Positions 26,191 through 34,094 of a stretch of DNA of 64,000 nucleotides are shown in pieces. Positions within the stretch are counted from its first letter, which is position 1; each line of letters begins with the position of its first letter. This DNA comes from Mesorhizobium loti. Lineage in GTDB: Bacteria; Pseudomonadota; Alphaproteobacteria; Rhizobiales; Rhizobiaceae. A program made the translations under genes and the position numbers. The notes beneath the pieces were generated by a model. It made no database searches, was not told where the DNA came from, and saw only the letters and a list, made by a program, of their open reading frames with translations. The stretch spans positions 1-64,000 of the forward strand of contig NZ_PJRO01000004.1 of the NCBI RefSeq assembly GCF_002858745.1, in the 5' to 3' direction.

Positions 26191-27366
26191 ATGGGCGCTC
26201 GCATGTCTTCCGAAATGCCGGGCTTTGGTCTGGCAACTGTCTTGGCAGTCGGCATCCAGATCCTGGGTGCCGCCTTCCTCTATCTCATCCTGAAAGCGGA
26301 AGGCGGCTGGCAGGTGATCGGCCTGCTGGCATTGCTGGCGGCAGGTTTCTACCTGATCGAGAAGCGGCCGCAGATCACCGAATACGTCACGGCCAGTTTT
26401 TCGCGGGTGCCGGTCGTCGCTCTGGTGACGGCTGTTATCGTCGTGGTACTGTTTCCGTTCGCTGTCGGCAACAACACCTATGTGTTGCACCTGCTCATCG
26501 TGGCGCAGCTTTATGCAGTGCTGGCGCTGGCGCTCAACTTCCAGCTCGGCAGTGCCAACATCCCCAATTTCGCGACAGGTGCCTCATACGGCATCGGCGC
26601 CTATGTCTCGGCTCTGTTGGCAATCAACTTTGGCCTCAGCTTCTGGCTGACCCTGCCGGCCGCAGCGATTGCTGCCACCCTGTTCGGCTTCCTCATAGGC
26701 ATCCCGTCGATGCGCACACGCGATACCTATCTCGCGCTGGTCACCATAGCCTTTGGCGTGGTGGTACAGCAGCTTCTGAACAATTTCGACTGGACGGGCG
26801 GCCCGAACGGATTGGTAGGCATTCCGGCGCCATCGCTGTTCGGTCATTCTTTCGCCGATCCATTGGTCGTGTTCGGCTGGAAACTGCCGAGCCAGGCCAA
26901 TTTCTACTATCTCTCGGCCTTGCTTGTGGTGGTGGCCATCATCACCGCACACCGCCTGCATTCCTCTCGCATCGGACTGGCCTGGAATGCGTTGCGCGCC
27001 GACGAGATCGCGGCACGGGCGCAAGGTATTAACGTTGCCTGGTTCAAGGTTCTGGCCTTCGCGGTGGACGCGTTCCTGGCAGCTTTCGCCGGCACCATCT
27101 ATGCCTTCTACGTTTCCTACATCTCGCCTGACAATTTCACCTTCCTGGTCTCCGTCACCATCATGACGATGGTGATCGTCGGCGGCATGGACAACATTTT
27201 CGGCGTCATCGTCGGCGCGTTCCTGCTCACCATCCTGCCTGAAAAACTGCGCGCCTTCTCCGACTACCGGCTGCTCTTTTTCGGCATCGTCATCATCGGT
27301 TTCCTGATGATCCGTCCGCAAGGTCTCTTTCCACAGCGTATTCGCAGCTATGGAGAGAGCCGGTGA
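26191..27366 (+). CDS. livM: Branched-chain amino-acid-type ABC transporter permease, LivM-like
   Basis: A 391-residue inner-membrane permease with an N-terminal extension of three helices before the LivM core (LHLLIVAQLYAVLALALNFQLGSANIPNFATGASYGIGAYVSALL). The EAA-like loop and C-terminal core are LAWNALRADEIAARAQGINVAWFKVLAFAVDAFLAAFAGTIYA and MVIVGGMDNIFGVIVGAFLLTILPE. The final LMIRPQGLFP matches LivM C-termini. The start is ATG at 26191, with AAGGTG upstream inside livH. The stop overlaps the livG GTG start. Confidence 0.92.
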   Translation: MGARMSSEMPGFGLATVLAVGIQILGAAFLYLILKAEGGWQVIGLLALLAAGFYLIEKRPQITEYVTASFSRVPVVALVTAVIVVVLFPFAVGNNTYVLHLLIVAQLYAVLALALNFQLGSANIPNFATGASYGIGAYVSALLAINFGLSFWLTLPAAAIAATLFGFLIGIPSMRTRDTYLALVTIAFGVVVQQLLNNFDWTGGPNGLVGIPAPSLFGHSFADPLVVFGWKLPSQANFYYLSALLVVVAIITAHRLHSSRIGLAWNALRADEIAARAQGINVAWFKVLAFAVDAFLAAFAGTIYAFYVSYISPDNFTFLVSVTIMTMVIVGGMDNIFGVIVGAFLLTILPEKLRAFSDYRLLFFGIVIIGFLMIRPQGLFPQRIRSYGESR

Positions 27367-28148
27367 GCGCGCTGCTGGAAGTAACGGATGCGACGATGCG
27401 CTTCGGCGGACTGGTTGCGCTGAACGCGGTCAGTTTCTCGATCGGTCGTGGCGAGGTGCTGGCCGTCATAGGGCCGAATGGCGCGGGGAAGTCCACGCTG
27501 TTCAACGTCGTCACCGGCGTCTACCGTCCGACGTCGGGACAAGTGCGCTTCGACGACGCCGACATTACCGGCCGCCCGTCGCATGAGGTGGTGGCGCGGG
27601 GCATCGGCCGCACGTTCCAGACGTCGCGACTGTTCTCGGACCTCAGCGTTCTCGACAACGTCATCATTGGTATGCACACGCGCACAAAAACCGGGGTGCT
27701 GGGCGCGTTGTTCCTGCCCGGTGCATCGCGGCGCGAAATGGCGGCTTGCGTGGAAACGGCCGAGATACTGCTGAAGGCAAGCTCCGGCGATCTCTTCGAA
27801 CAGCGCCACCGGCCGGCCGGCACGCTGGCGCAGGCCGACCGGCGTCGACTTGAAATCGCCCGCGCGCTCGCCTCCGAACCGAAGCTGCTGCTGCTTGACG
27901 AACCATCCGTCGGTATGGACGAGGTCGAGACCGATGCGCTGATCGCCGACATCAGCCGCCTGAGGACGGAGCGGCCCGAGCTTTCGGTGATCCTGATTGA
28001 GCACGACATGCGCGTGGTCGAGGCATTCCCCGATCAGGTCATGTGCGTGGACTACGGCAGCAAGATCGCCGAGGGAGATTTTGCGAGAGTGAAGTCCGAT
28101 CCGCGCGTGCAGGAAGCCTACCTTGGAAAGGCCGCCGTCCATGCTTGA
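27363..28148 (+). CDS. livG: Branched-chain amino-acid-type ABC transporter ATPase, LivG-like
   Basis: A 261-residue ABC ATPase starting with GTG at 27363 (overlapping TGA). Walker A is GPNGAGKST, followed by LivG-type GIGRTFQTSRLFSDLSVLDNVIIG. Walker B is LLLLDEPSVGMDEVE and the switch His is in LIEHDMRVV. The usual LSGGQ signature is weak: the corresponding stretch reads AGTLAQADRRRLEIARAL, so Gln-Ala replace the usual Gly-Gly. Partner to the LivF ATPase that overlaps its end. Confidence 0.92.
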   Translation: MSALLEVTDATMRFGGLVALNAVSFSIGRGEVLAVIGPNGAGKSTLFNVVTGVYRPTSGQVRFDDADITGRPSHEVVARGIGRTFQTSRLFSDLSVLDNVIIGMHTRTKTGVLGALFLPGASRREMAACVETAEILLKASSGDLFEQRHRPAGTLAQADRRRLEIARALASEPKLLLLDEPSVGMDEVETDALIADISRLRTERPELSVILIEHDMRVVEAFPDQVMCVDYGSKIAEGDFARVKSDPRVQEAYLGKAAVHA

Positions 28149-28842
28149 ACTGAAGGATGTCGACACTGCCTACGGCCCGGTGCCGATGCTGCGCGGCCTG
28201 AGCATCAAGGTGCAGCCAGGTGAACTGGTCTGCCTGCTCGGTCCGAATGGCGCCGGCAAGACAACCACCTTCATGACCGTCTGCGGCGTCGTCCGGGCAT
28301 TGCGCGGCAAAGTCGACGTCATGGGCCGCGATATGGCCTCGCTCGGAACCGAGAACCTGGCCGCGCTGGGCGTCGGACTGGTGCCGGAAGGGAGGCGGCT
28401 CTTTCCGAGCCTGACCGTGCAGGAAAACCTGCGCCTCGGTTATGACGCCGTTTCCGGGCGCGGACCGAATTTCCAGCCGCAGCTCAACAAGATGTGTGAC
28501 CTGTTTCCACGCATCCGCGAGCGGTTGCGCCAGGCGGCAGGCACTTTGTCTGGTGGCGAGCAGGCCATGGTGGCGTTGGCGCGCGCCCTTATCGGCGAGC
28601 CGAAGCTGGTCATCATGGACGAGCCGTCGCTCGGGCTGTCGCCGAAGCTGATCGACGAATATTTCGAGATCACCCGCGAAGTGCACCAGCGCGGCACGAC
28701 CATCCTGCTCATCGAGCAGAATGCTGAAATGGGTCTCGGCATCGCCGACCGTGGTTATGTGCTGGTCAAGGGCCGCGTCGCGCAGGAAGGCCCGGCTCGC
28801 GAACTGCTGTCGTCGAAGGCTGCCAAGAGCCTTTATCTTTGA
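28141..28842 (+). CDS. livF: Branched-chain amino-acid-type ABC transporter ATPase, LivF-like
   Basis: A 233-residue ABC ATPase. Walker A is GPNGAGKTT, the LivF-specific VPEGRRLFPSLTVQENLRLG follows, the signature LSGGEQAMVALARALI is intact, Walker B is LVIMDEPSLGLSPKL and the switch residue region is LIEQNAEMGLGIADRGYVL. The ATG at 28141 overlaps the livG stop by 8 bases and follows GGAAAGG. It closes the livHMGF operon; 190 bases with no clear terminator separate it from the flavoprotein gene. Confidence 0.93.
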   Translation: MLELKDVDTAYGPVPMLRGLSIKVQPGELVCLLGPNGAGKTTTFMTVCGVVRALRGKVDVMGRDMASLGTENLAALGVGLVPEGRRLFPSLTVQENLRLGYDAVSGRGPNFQPQLNKMCDLFPRIRERLRQAAGTLSGGEQAMVALARALIGEPKLVIMDEPSLGLSPKLIDEYFEITREVHQRGTTILLIEQNAEMGLGIADRGYVLVKGRVAQEGPARELLSSKAAKSLYL

Positions 28843-29032
28843 TTTCGACGTCGTGATTTCGAAGTCGGCTCGGTTCCGGGCCAAAGCGGTTCGTTCCGAT
28901 CCGGTATTTAGGGACAGGCTAACCACTGCCACATGAAATCGTAATTTTCGTCATCCGACCCCTCCAGTAAACCGGCAGTCAGACCTCCGCTGCGGTTGCA
29001 GGAATGCCGGAGGCCCAGAGAAGGGCGCTGAA

Positions 29033-30307
29033 ATGTCGGTCGAAAAAATAGACACGCTTGTCGTTGGCGCTGGCCAGGCCGGGGTGGCCATGAGCGAAAA
29101 CCTGAGCAATTGCGGCGTGCCTCATCTCGTGCTCGAGCGGCACCGTATTGCCGAACGCTGGCGCTCCGAACGGTGGGATTCACTGGTCGCCAATGGCCCG
29201 GCCTGGCATGACCGTTTTCCGGGCATGGAGTTTCCGGACATCGGTCCGGATGGCTTTGTCGGTAAGGAGCAGGTCGCCGACTATTTCGTCGCCTATGCCA
29301 GGATGATCGGTGCGCCGATCCGCTGCGGCGTCGAGGTCAGGGAAGTGCGGCGGCTTGTCGGACGCCCGGGTTTCCATGTCGAGACCTCGGCCGGTGTGAT
29401 CGAGGCCAACAGCGTGGTTGCGGCCACCGGGGCTTTCCAGCATCCGATCATCCCCACGATCGTTCCGGACAATGCCGGTTTGGTGCAGATACATTCCAAC
29501 AGCTACCACAATCCCGGACAACTGCCGGAAGGCGCTGTGCTCGTGGTCGGTGCGGGATCTTCAGGCGTGCAGATCGCCGATGAACTCTCGCGCACGGGAA
29601 AACAGGTCTATCTCTCGGTCGGGCCGCATGACCGCCCTTTCCGCAGCTACCGTGGCTATGACTTCTGCTGGTGGCTGGGGGTCCTGAACAAATGGGACGC
29701 TGAAACCCCTGGACCGGGAACGGAACATGTAACCATCGCGGTGAGTGGCGCCCGTGGCGGTGAGACGATCGATTTCCGGCGTCTCGCCGCACAAGGAATG
29801 ACGCTGGTCGGTCGCACCGAAAGCTATGCAAACGGCATCATGCGTTTCGCCCCGGACCTCACTCAGAACATCGCACGCGGCGATGCCAATCATCACGCGC
29901 TGATGGACGAGGCCGACGCCTACGCCCTTGCCAACGGTCTCGACCTTCCGGAAGAGCCCGAAGCACGCAGAATCGACCCCGATCCGGTCTGCATGACCGA
30001 TCCCATTCTGGAGCTGAACCTGGCCGAGGCCGGCATCACCTCGATCATCTGGGCCACCGGCTATTCCGTCGACTACAACTGGCTGAAGGTGGATGCGTTC
30101 GACGAGAAGGGCAGGCCGAGGCACCAGCGCGGCGTGTCGAGCGAACCTGACATCTATTTCCTCGGCTTGCCCTGGCAGTCACGCCGGGGGTCGAGCTTCA
30201 TCTGGGGTGTCTGGCACGACGCCAAGCATCTGGCCGACCGCATCTCGACGCGACGGAAATATCTGGCCTATCACGCCGCCGCCAAACGCCAGACCGAGGA
30301 CGCCTAG
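29033..30307 (+). CDS. Flavin-containing monooxygenase-like NAD(P)/FAD oxidoreductase
   Basis: A 424-residue two-dinucleotide-binding flavoprotein. FAD-binding GAGQAG lies at residues 13-18 (LVVGAGQAGVAMSENL), the NADPH-binding motif is VVGAGSSGVQIADEL and the Asp/ATG motif is IIWATGYSVDYNWLK. LPWQSRRGSSFIWGVWHDAKHLADRI near the end is found in CzcO/YUCCA-like proteins. Such enzymes insert oxygen at N, S or carbonyl carbon. The ATG at 29033 follows GAAGGGCGC. The gap upstream (28843-29032) holds a near-direct repeat of GATTTCGA but no clear promoter. It lies between the Liv transporter and RidA/aldehyde dehydrogenase genes, suggesting oxygenation of the imported compound. Confidence 0.88.
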   Translation: MSVEKIDTLVVGAGQAGVAMSENLSNCGVPHLVLERHRIAERWRSERWDSLVANGPAWHDRFPGMEFPDIGPDGFVGKEQVADYFVAYARMIGAPIRCGVEVREVRRLVGRPGFHVETSAGVIEANSVVAATGAFQHPIIPTIVPDNAGLVQIHSNSYHNPGQLPEGAVLVVGAGSSGVQIADELSRTGKQVYLSVGPHDRPFRSYRGYDFCWWLGVLNKWDAETPGPGTEHVTIAVSGARGGETIDFRRLAAQGMTLVGRTESYANGIMRFAPDLTQNIARGDANHHALMDEADAYALANGLDLPEEPEARRIDPDPVCMTDPILELNLAEAGITSIIWATGYSVDYNWLKVDAFDEKGRPRHQRGVSSEPDIYFLGLPWQSRRGSSFIWGVWHDAKHLADRISTRRKYLAYHAAAKRQTEDA

Positions 30308-30341
30308 CCTTATCTCTGCCGCCTGGCTCGCTGCAATTCTC

Positions 30342-30370
30342 TTGCTGATTAGGCGGGTCCTTATCAGCAA
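30342..30370. promoter_or_regulatory. Long inverted repeat upstream of the ridA-like operon
   Basis: TTGCTGATTAGG (30342-30353) and CCTTATCAGCAA (30359-30370) pair as 12-base arms with one mismatch around CGGGT. It lies between the flavoprotein stop and the RidA start (118 bases before it), with no T tract, so an operator is more likely than a terminator. Confidence 0.5.
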
Positions 30371-30487
30371 TGAGAAAGACTGTTCTTTCGGCGCTTAACG
30401 CGCCTGACGAATATCCGAACGACAAATGCGGGCACGGGCCGACAGTCGCATGACGCAAGCCTTCAGTCCGATCTGATGGAGACCAGC

Positions 30488-30901
30488 ATGGCGCATACCC
30501 GGGTTCGCAAATTCAACACCAAGGATACCTATCCCGAGCAGAAGCTCGACAATGATCTCTGTCAGGCGGTGGTAGCGCGCGGCACCATGATCTTCCTGCG
30601 TGGCCAGTGCCCGCAGGATCTGGATACGGCCAAAAATCTCGACAGCCACGATCCGGTCGAGCAGACCCACAAGGTCATGCAGAACATCAGGCAGCTCATC
30701 GAAGAGTGCGGCGGCAAGATGGAGCACCTGGTGAAGGTGGTGGTCTACATCACCGATGTCCGCCATCGCGAAGCGGTCTATCGGACCATGGGCGAGTACA
30801 TCAAGGGCGTGCATCCGGTTTCGACCGGACTGGTGGTGACGGCACTCGCCCGCCCCGAATGGCTGGTCGAGATCGACGGCACCGCCGTCATTCCAGACTG
30901 A
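30488..30901 (+). CDS. RidA-family protein
   Basis: A 137-residue member of the YjgF/YER057c/UK114 family, which hydrolyses reactive enamines and imines to ketones plus ammonia, or acts as a pathway-specific deaminase. It has the long form's features: FLRGQCPQDLDT, VEQTHKVMQNIRQLIEECGGKMEHLVKVVVYITD and VTALARPEWLVEIDGTAVIP. In canonical RidA the key Arg lies in the region IDR/VEV; here RPEWLVEIDGTA occupies the site and retains an Arg. I chose the ATG at 30488, 6 bases after GGAG; an ATG four codons upstream is possible. The next gene starts 10 bases later. Confidence 0.9.
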   Translation: MAHTRVRKFNTKDTYPEQKLDNDLCQAVVARGTMIFLRGQCPQDLDTAKNLDSHDPVEQTHKVMQNIRQLIEECGGKMEHLVKVVVYITDVRHREAVYRTMGEYIKGVHPVSTGLVVTALARPEWLVEIDGTAVIPD

Positions 30902-30911
30902 GGGGCGGGCT

Positions 30912-31586
30912 ATGACCTTCTCCATCGTCGCGCGCTGCAGCCGCAAAGGCATGTTCGGCGTTGCCGTCTCGTCGTCCTCGCCGGCGGTAGCCGCACGCTG
31001 CGCCTACGCGCAGGCGGGTGTCGGCGCGGTCGCCAGCCAGAACATCACCGACCCGACGCTGGGGACACGAGCGCTTGAACTGATGATGCGCGGCGCTTCC
31101 GCCACGGAGGCTGTAGCGGTTCTCAAGCGCACGGGCGGCTACATGGAATATCGCCAGCTTCTAGCCGTGGATGGTGCGGGTGTCAGTGCTATCCATTCAG
31201 GCCCGAAAGCTCTTGGCATCTGGGCCGAGGCACGCGGCGAGAACGTCGCCTGCGGTGGCAATCTGCTCGCCAATGACGGTGTGCCGCAGGCAATGGTCGA
31301 TGCCTTCCTGGGCTCGGAAGGGGATCTCGGCGACCGCATCATCGCGACGATGCGGGCCGCGTTGAAGGCAGGCGGCGAGGCCGGGCCTGTCCGTTCCGCC
31401 GGCATGAAGCTTGTCCGGGAGGTGGCCTGGCCGGTGGCGGATCTGCGCTGCGACTGGACGGAAGAATGCCCGATCGAAGAACTGGCGAAACTCTGGGACA
31501 TCTACAAGCCCCAGCTCGACGCCTATGTCACTCGCGCCATCAATCCCTCCGAGGCGCCGAGCTACGGCGTGCCGGGCGACGAATAA
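30912..31586 (+). CDS. DUF1028-domain protein (Ntn-hydrolase-like)
   Basis: A 224-residue DUF1028 protein. Family features are the N-terminal MTFSIVARCSRKGMFGVAVSSSSPAVAARCAYAQAGVGAVASQN, then ITDPTLGTRALELMMRGASATEAV, GPKALGIWAEARGENVACGGNLLA and DLRCDWTEECPIEELAKLWDIYKPQLDAYVTRAINP. The fold is thought to be Ntn-hydrolase-like, but the reaction is not established. DUF1028 genes often neighbour RidA and M20-peptidase genes in amine or amide catabolic loci, as here; hydrolysis of an amide or imide in that pathway is an inference. It lies in the same operon as RidA and the aldehyde dehydrogenase. Confidence 0.9.
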   Translation: MTFSIVARCSRKGMFGVAVSSSSPAVAARCAYAQAGVGAVASQNITDPTLGTRALELMMRGASATEAVAVLKRTGGYMEYRQLLAVDGAGVSAIHSGPKALGIWAEARGENVACGGNLLANDGVPQAMVDAFLGSEGDLGDRIIATMRAALKAGGEAGPVRSAGMKLVREVAWPVADLRCDWTEECPIEELAKLWDIYKPQLDAYVTRAINPSEAPSYGVPGDE

Positions 31587-31613
31587 CAGCACACAGGGCA
31601 AGCAGGAGTCTGC

Positions 31614-33104
31614 ATGAGCGAACTTAGCCACAAGGGCTGGATCGACAAGGCGGCTGCCATCCGCTTTCGCGACAAGGCCTTCATCGACGGCAAGTTCGTT
31701 GCCGCGCGCTCCGGCCGCACCTTCGCCAGCATCAACCCGGCGACAGGAGAGAGCCTGGCCGAGGTGGCATCCTGCGGCGAAGAAGATGTCGACCGCGCCG
31801 TTGCATCGGCTCGCCGTGCCTTCGTCTCGGGGAGCTGGTCTCGATCGACGCCTGCACATCGCAAGGAAGTGCTGCTGCGTCTGGCGCAATTGCTGCGCGA
31901 GAATCTGCAGGAGCTTGCGCTGCTGGAATCGCTCGACATGGGCAAGCTGGTCGCCGATGCCGCCACCATCGACGTGCCGGGTTCGGCCGGCATTTTCCAG
32001 TGGTATGCGGAGGCGATCGACAAGCTCTATGATGAAGTTGCCCCGACGGGATCCGGCGATCTCGTTCTGGTCCGGCGCGAACCGCTCGGCGTCGTCGGTG
32101 CGGTTGTGCCCTGGAATTTCCCGCTCGACATGGCGACCTGGAAATGCGCGCCGGCATTGGCTGCCGGAAACTCGGTCGTGCTGAAGCCTGCCGAACAGTC
32201 GCCGTTTTCGGCGCTTCGGCTGGCTGAACTCGCCATGGAAGCAGGCTTGCCAGCCGGCGTGCTCAACGTTGTTCCGGGTCTCGGCGAGACCGCTGGCCAG
32301 GCGCTCGGCAGGCACATGGACGTCGACTGTCTCGCCTTCACCGGCTCGACGGCGGTGGGCAAGATGTTCCTGCAGTATTCCGGCCAGTCCAACATGAAGC
32401 AGGTGTGGCTGGAAACAGGCGGCAAGAGCCCGAACCTGGTCTTCGCCGACTGCGGCAATCTCGATGCGGCGGCCGACATGGCGGCCTTCGGCATCTTCTT
32501 CAATCAGGGCGAGGTCTGCTCGGCGAATTCGCGCCTGCTGGTGCAGCGCAGCGTCAAGGACGCCATGGTCGAGAAGCTGGCAGCGCGCGCCGCGGCAACC
32601 CAGCCCGGCGACCCGTTGGACCCGGCTTCCAAGATGGGGGCTTTGGTGGACGCCCGCCACGCGGCCAATGTCATGCGGTTCGTCGAGGCCGGCAAGAAGA
32701 CGGCGCGTCTGGTGACCGGCGGCGATCAGGTCACCGTCAATGGTCGTGGCAGTTTCGTTCAACCCACCATCTTCGACAACGTATCGCCGCAGGACACAAT
32801 TGCCCGCGAGGAGATCTTCGGGCCGGTGCTGTCGGTCATCGCCTTCGATGACGAGGACGAAGCGCTCCGGATTGCCAATGACAGCGTCTACGGCCTGGCA
32901 GCCTCGCTGTGGACGGACAGCCTTTCGCGCGCGCACCGGATCGCAGAACGCCTGCATGCCGGGACGGTTTCGGTCAACACGGTCGACGCGCTGAGCCCAA
33001 TGACGCCATTCGGCGGTTTCAAGCAGTCGGGATTCGGTCGCGACCTGTCGTTGCATGCGCTGGACAAATACACCGCGCTCAAGACAACCTGGATCAAATA
33101 TTGA
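31614..33104 (+). CDS. Aldehyde dehydrogenase (ALDH superfamily, PuuC-like)
   Basis: A 496-residue NAD(P)-dependent aldehyde dehydrogenase. The oxyanion-hole region is VVPWNFPLDMATWKCAPALAAGN, the nucleotide site FTGSTAVGK, the catalytic Glu is E267 (VWLETGGKSPN) and the nucleophile C302 (FFNQGEVCSA). It ends PFGGFKQSGFGRDLSLHALDKYTALKTTWIKY, which resembles gamma-glutamyl-gamma-aminobutyraldehyde dehydrogenase PuuC and related amine-catabolic enzymes. It sits 27 bases after DUF1028 and is followed by a LysR gene, and probably oxidises the aldehyde left after amine removal. Confidence 0.94.
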   Translation: MSELSHKGWIDKAAAIRFRDKAFIDGKFVAARSGRTFASINPATGESLAEVASCGEEDVDRAVASARRAFVSGSWSRSTPAHRKEVLLRLAQLLRENLQELALLESLDMGKLVADAATIDVPGSAGIFQWYAEAIDKLYDEVAPTGSGDLVLVRREPLGVVGAVVPWNFPLDMATWKCAPALAAGNSVVLKPAEQSPFSALRLAELAMEAGLPAGVLNVVPGLGETAGQALGRHMDVDCLAFTGSTAVGKMFLQYSGQSNMKQVWLETGGKSPNLVFADCGNLDAAADMAAFGIFFNQGEVCSANSRLLVQRSVKDAMVEKLAARAAATQPGDPLDPASKMGALVDARHAANVMRFVEAGKKTARLVTGGDQVTVNGRGSFVQPTIFDNVSPQDTIAREEIFGPVLSVIAFDDEDEALRIANDSVYGLAASLWTDSLSRAHRIAERLHAGTVSVNTVDALSPMTPFGGFKQSGFGRDLSLHALDKYTALKTTWIKY

Positions 33105-33154
33105 AAAGCGCGGACGTCTTGATCAGCGCACCGAAACTGGCAACATAGCCGGCC

Positions 33155-34090
33155 ATGCCACTCCGCTTTACGCTCAGACAGCTGGAATATTTCGTTGCCG
33201 TCGGCGAGGCGGGGTCTATCGCCAAGGCTGCGGAACAGGTGAACGTCTCGCCGCCGTCCATTTCAGCATCGATCGCCCAGTTGGAAACGGAATTCGGCGT
33301 CCAGCTCTTTGTCCGCAAACATTCCCACGGCCTGTCGCTGACCGCCGGCGGTCGTGTGTTCCTGAAGGAGGCGGCACGTCTCCTCGCCGATGCCGATGCC
33401 TTGCACGATGTGGCGGGTGACATCGCCGAAAAGGTAAGGGGCCCGCTGGCGATCGGCTGCCTGCTGACCTTCGCCCAGATCATCCTGCCCGCTTTGCGTC
33501 GCAGATTCGAAGAAAGTTATCCTGATGTTCGCGTCCGGCAGTTCGAGCGCAATCAGGGGCAGTTGCTCGAGATGCTGCAGCGAGGCGAGATCGATGCCGC
33601 GCTGACCTACGATCTCGAATTGTCGCAGGACGTGGCCTTCGAGCCGGTGATGCAACTGCCGGCCTACGTCATGCTGCCGCCCGGACATGCGCTCGCCGGC
33701 AGGGAGTCGATAGCGCCCGAGGAACTGGTCGACCAGCCAATGGTGCTGCTCGACCTGCCGTTCAGCCGCGAGTATTTCCTGTCCGCCTTCCAGCAAAAAG
33801 GGCTCAGGCCCTATATCGCCGAGCGCACCGGCGACATCGCCGTCATGCGCTCTATGGTGGCCAACGGTTTCGGCTACGGCATCGCCAACATGCGGCCGCT
33901 CAACACGCTATCGCCAGACGGCAAGCCTCTGGTCTTCGTGCCGTTGGGGGGCGACGTCCGTCCGCTGACGATGGGCATCGCCATGCCCAATGCCGAGCAT
34001 CGCACACAGACTGTGCAGGCGTTCATCCAGCATTGCCGTCGTTTCGTCGTCGAACAGGGCGTGTTCGGAACCGAGCGGGTGGTGGGATAG
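33155..34090 (+). CDS. LysR-family transcriptional regulator
   Basis: A 311-residue LysR-type regulator. The winged helix covers residues 1-65 (FTLRQLEYFVAVGEAGSIAKAAEQVNVSPPSISASIAQLETEFGVQLFVRKHSHGLSLT), and the rest is the effector-binding domain. It lies 50 bases downstream of the aldehyde dehydrogenase on the same strand, so it may be the last gene of the operon or regulate it from a separate promoter. The stop is 4 bases from the convergent ArgE-like gene. Confidence 0.93.
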   Translation: MPLRFTLRQLEYFVAVGEAGSIAKAAEQVNVSPPSISASIAQLETEFGVQLFVRKHSHGLSLTAGGRVFLKEAARLLADADALHDVAGDIAEKVRGPLAIGCLLTFAQIILPALRRRFEESYPDVRVRQFERNQGQLLEMLQRGEIDAALTYDLELSQDVAFEPVMQLPAYVMLPPGHALAGRESIAPEELVDQPMVLLDLPFSREYFLSAFQQKGLRPYIAERTGDIAVMRSMVANGFGYGIANMRPLNTLSPDGKPLVFVPLGGDVRPLTMGIAMPNAEHRTQTVQAFIQHCRRFVVEQGVFGTERVVG

Positions 34091-34094
34091 CTGT

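Noticed and set aside
28850-28885. Near-direct repeat of GATTTCGA after livF
   Set aside because: Two short copies in a gene tail and gap are not enough to call an operator or repeat element.
31197-33056. A 619-codon open frame on the minus strand opposite the aldehyde dehydrogenase
   Set aside because: It lies wholly across well-conserved RidA-cluster genes on the plus strand, its composition is Arg/His/Asp-rich like an antisense shadow of GC-rich coding DNA, and it shows no domain.
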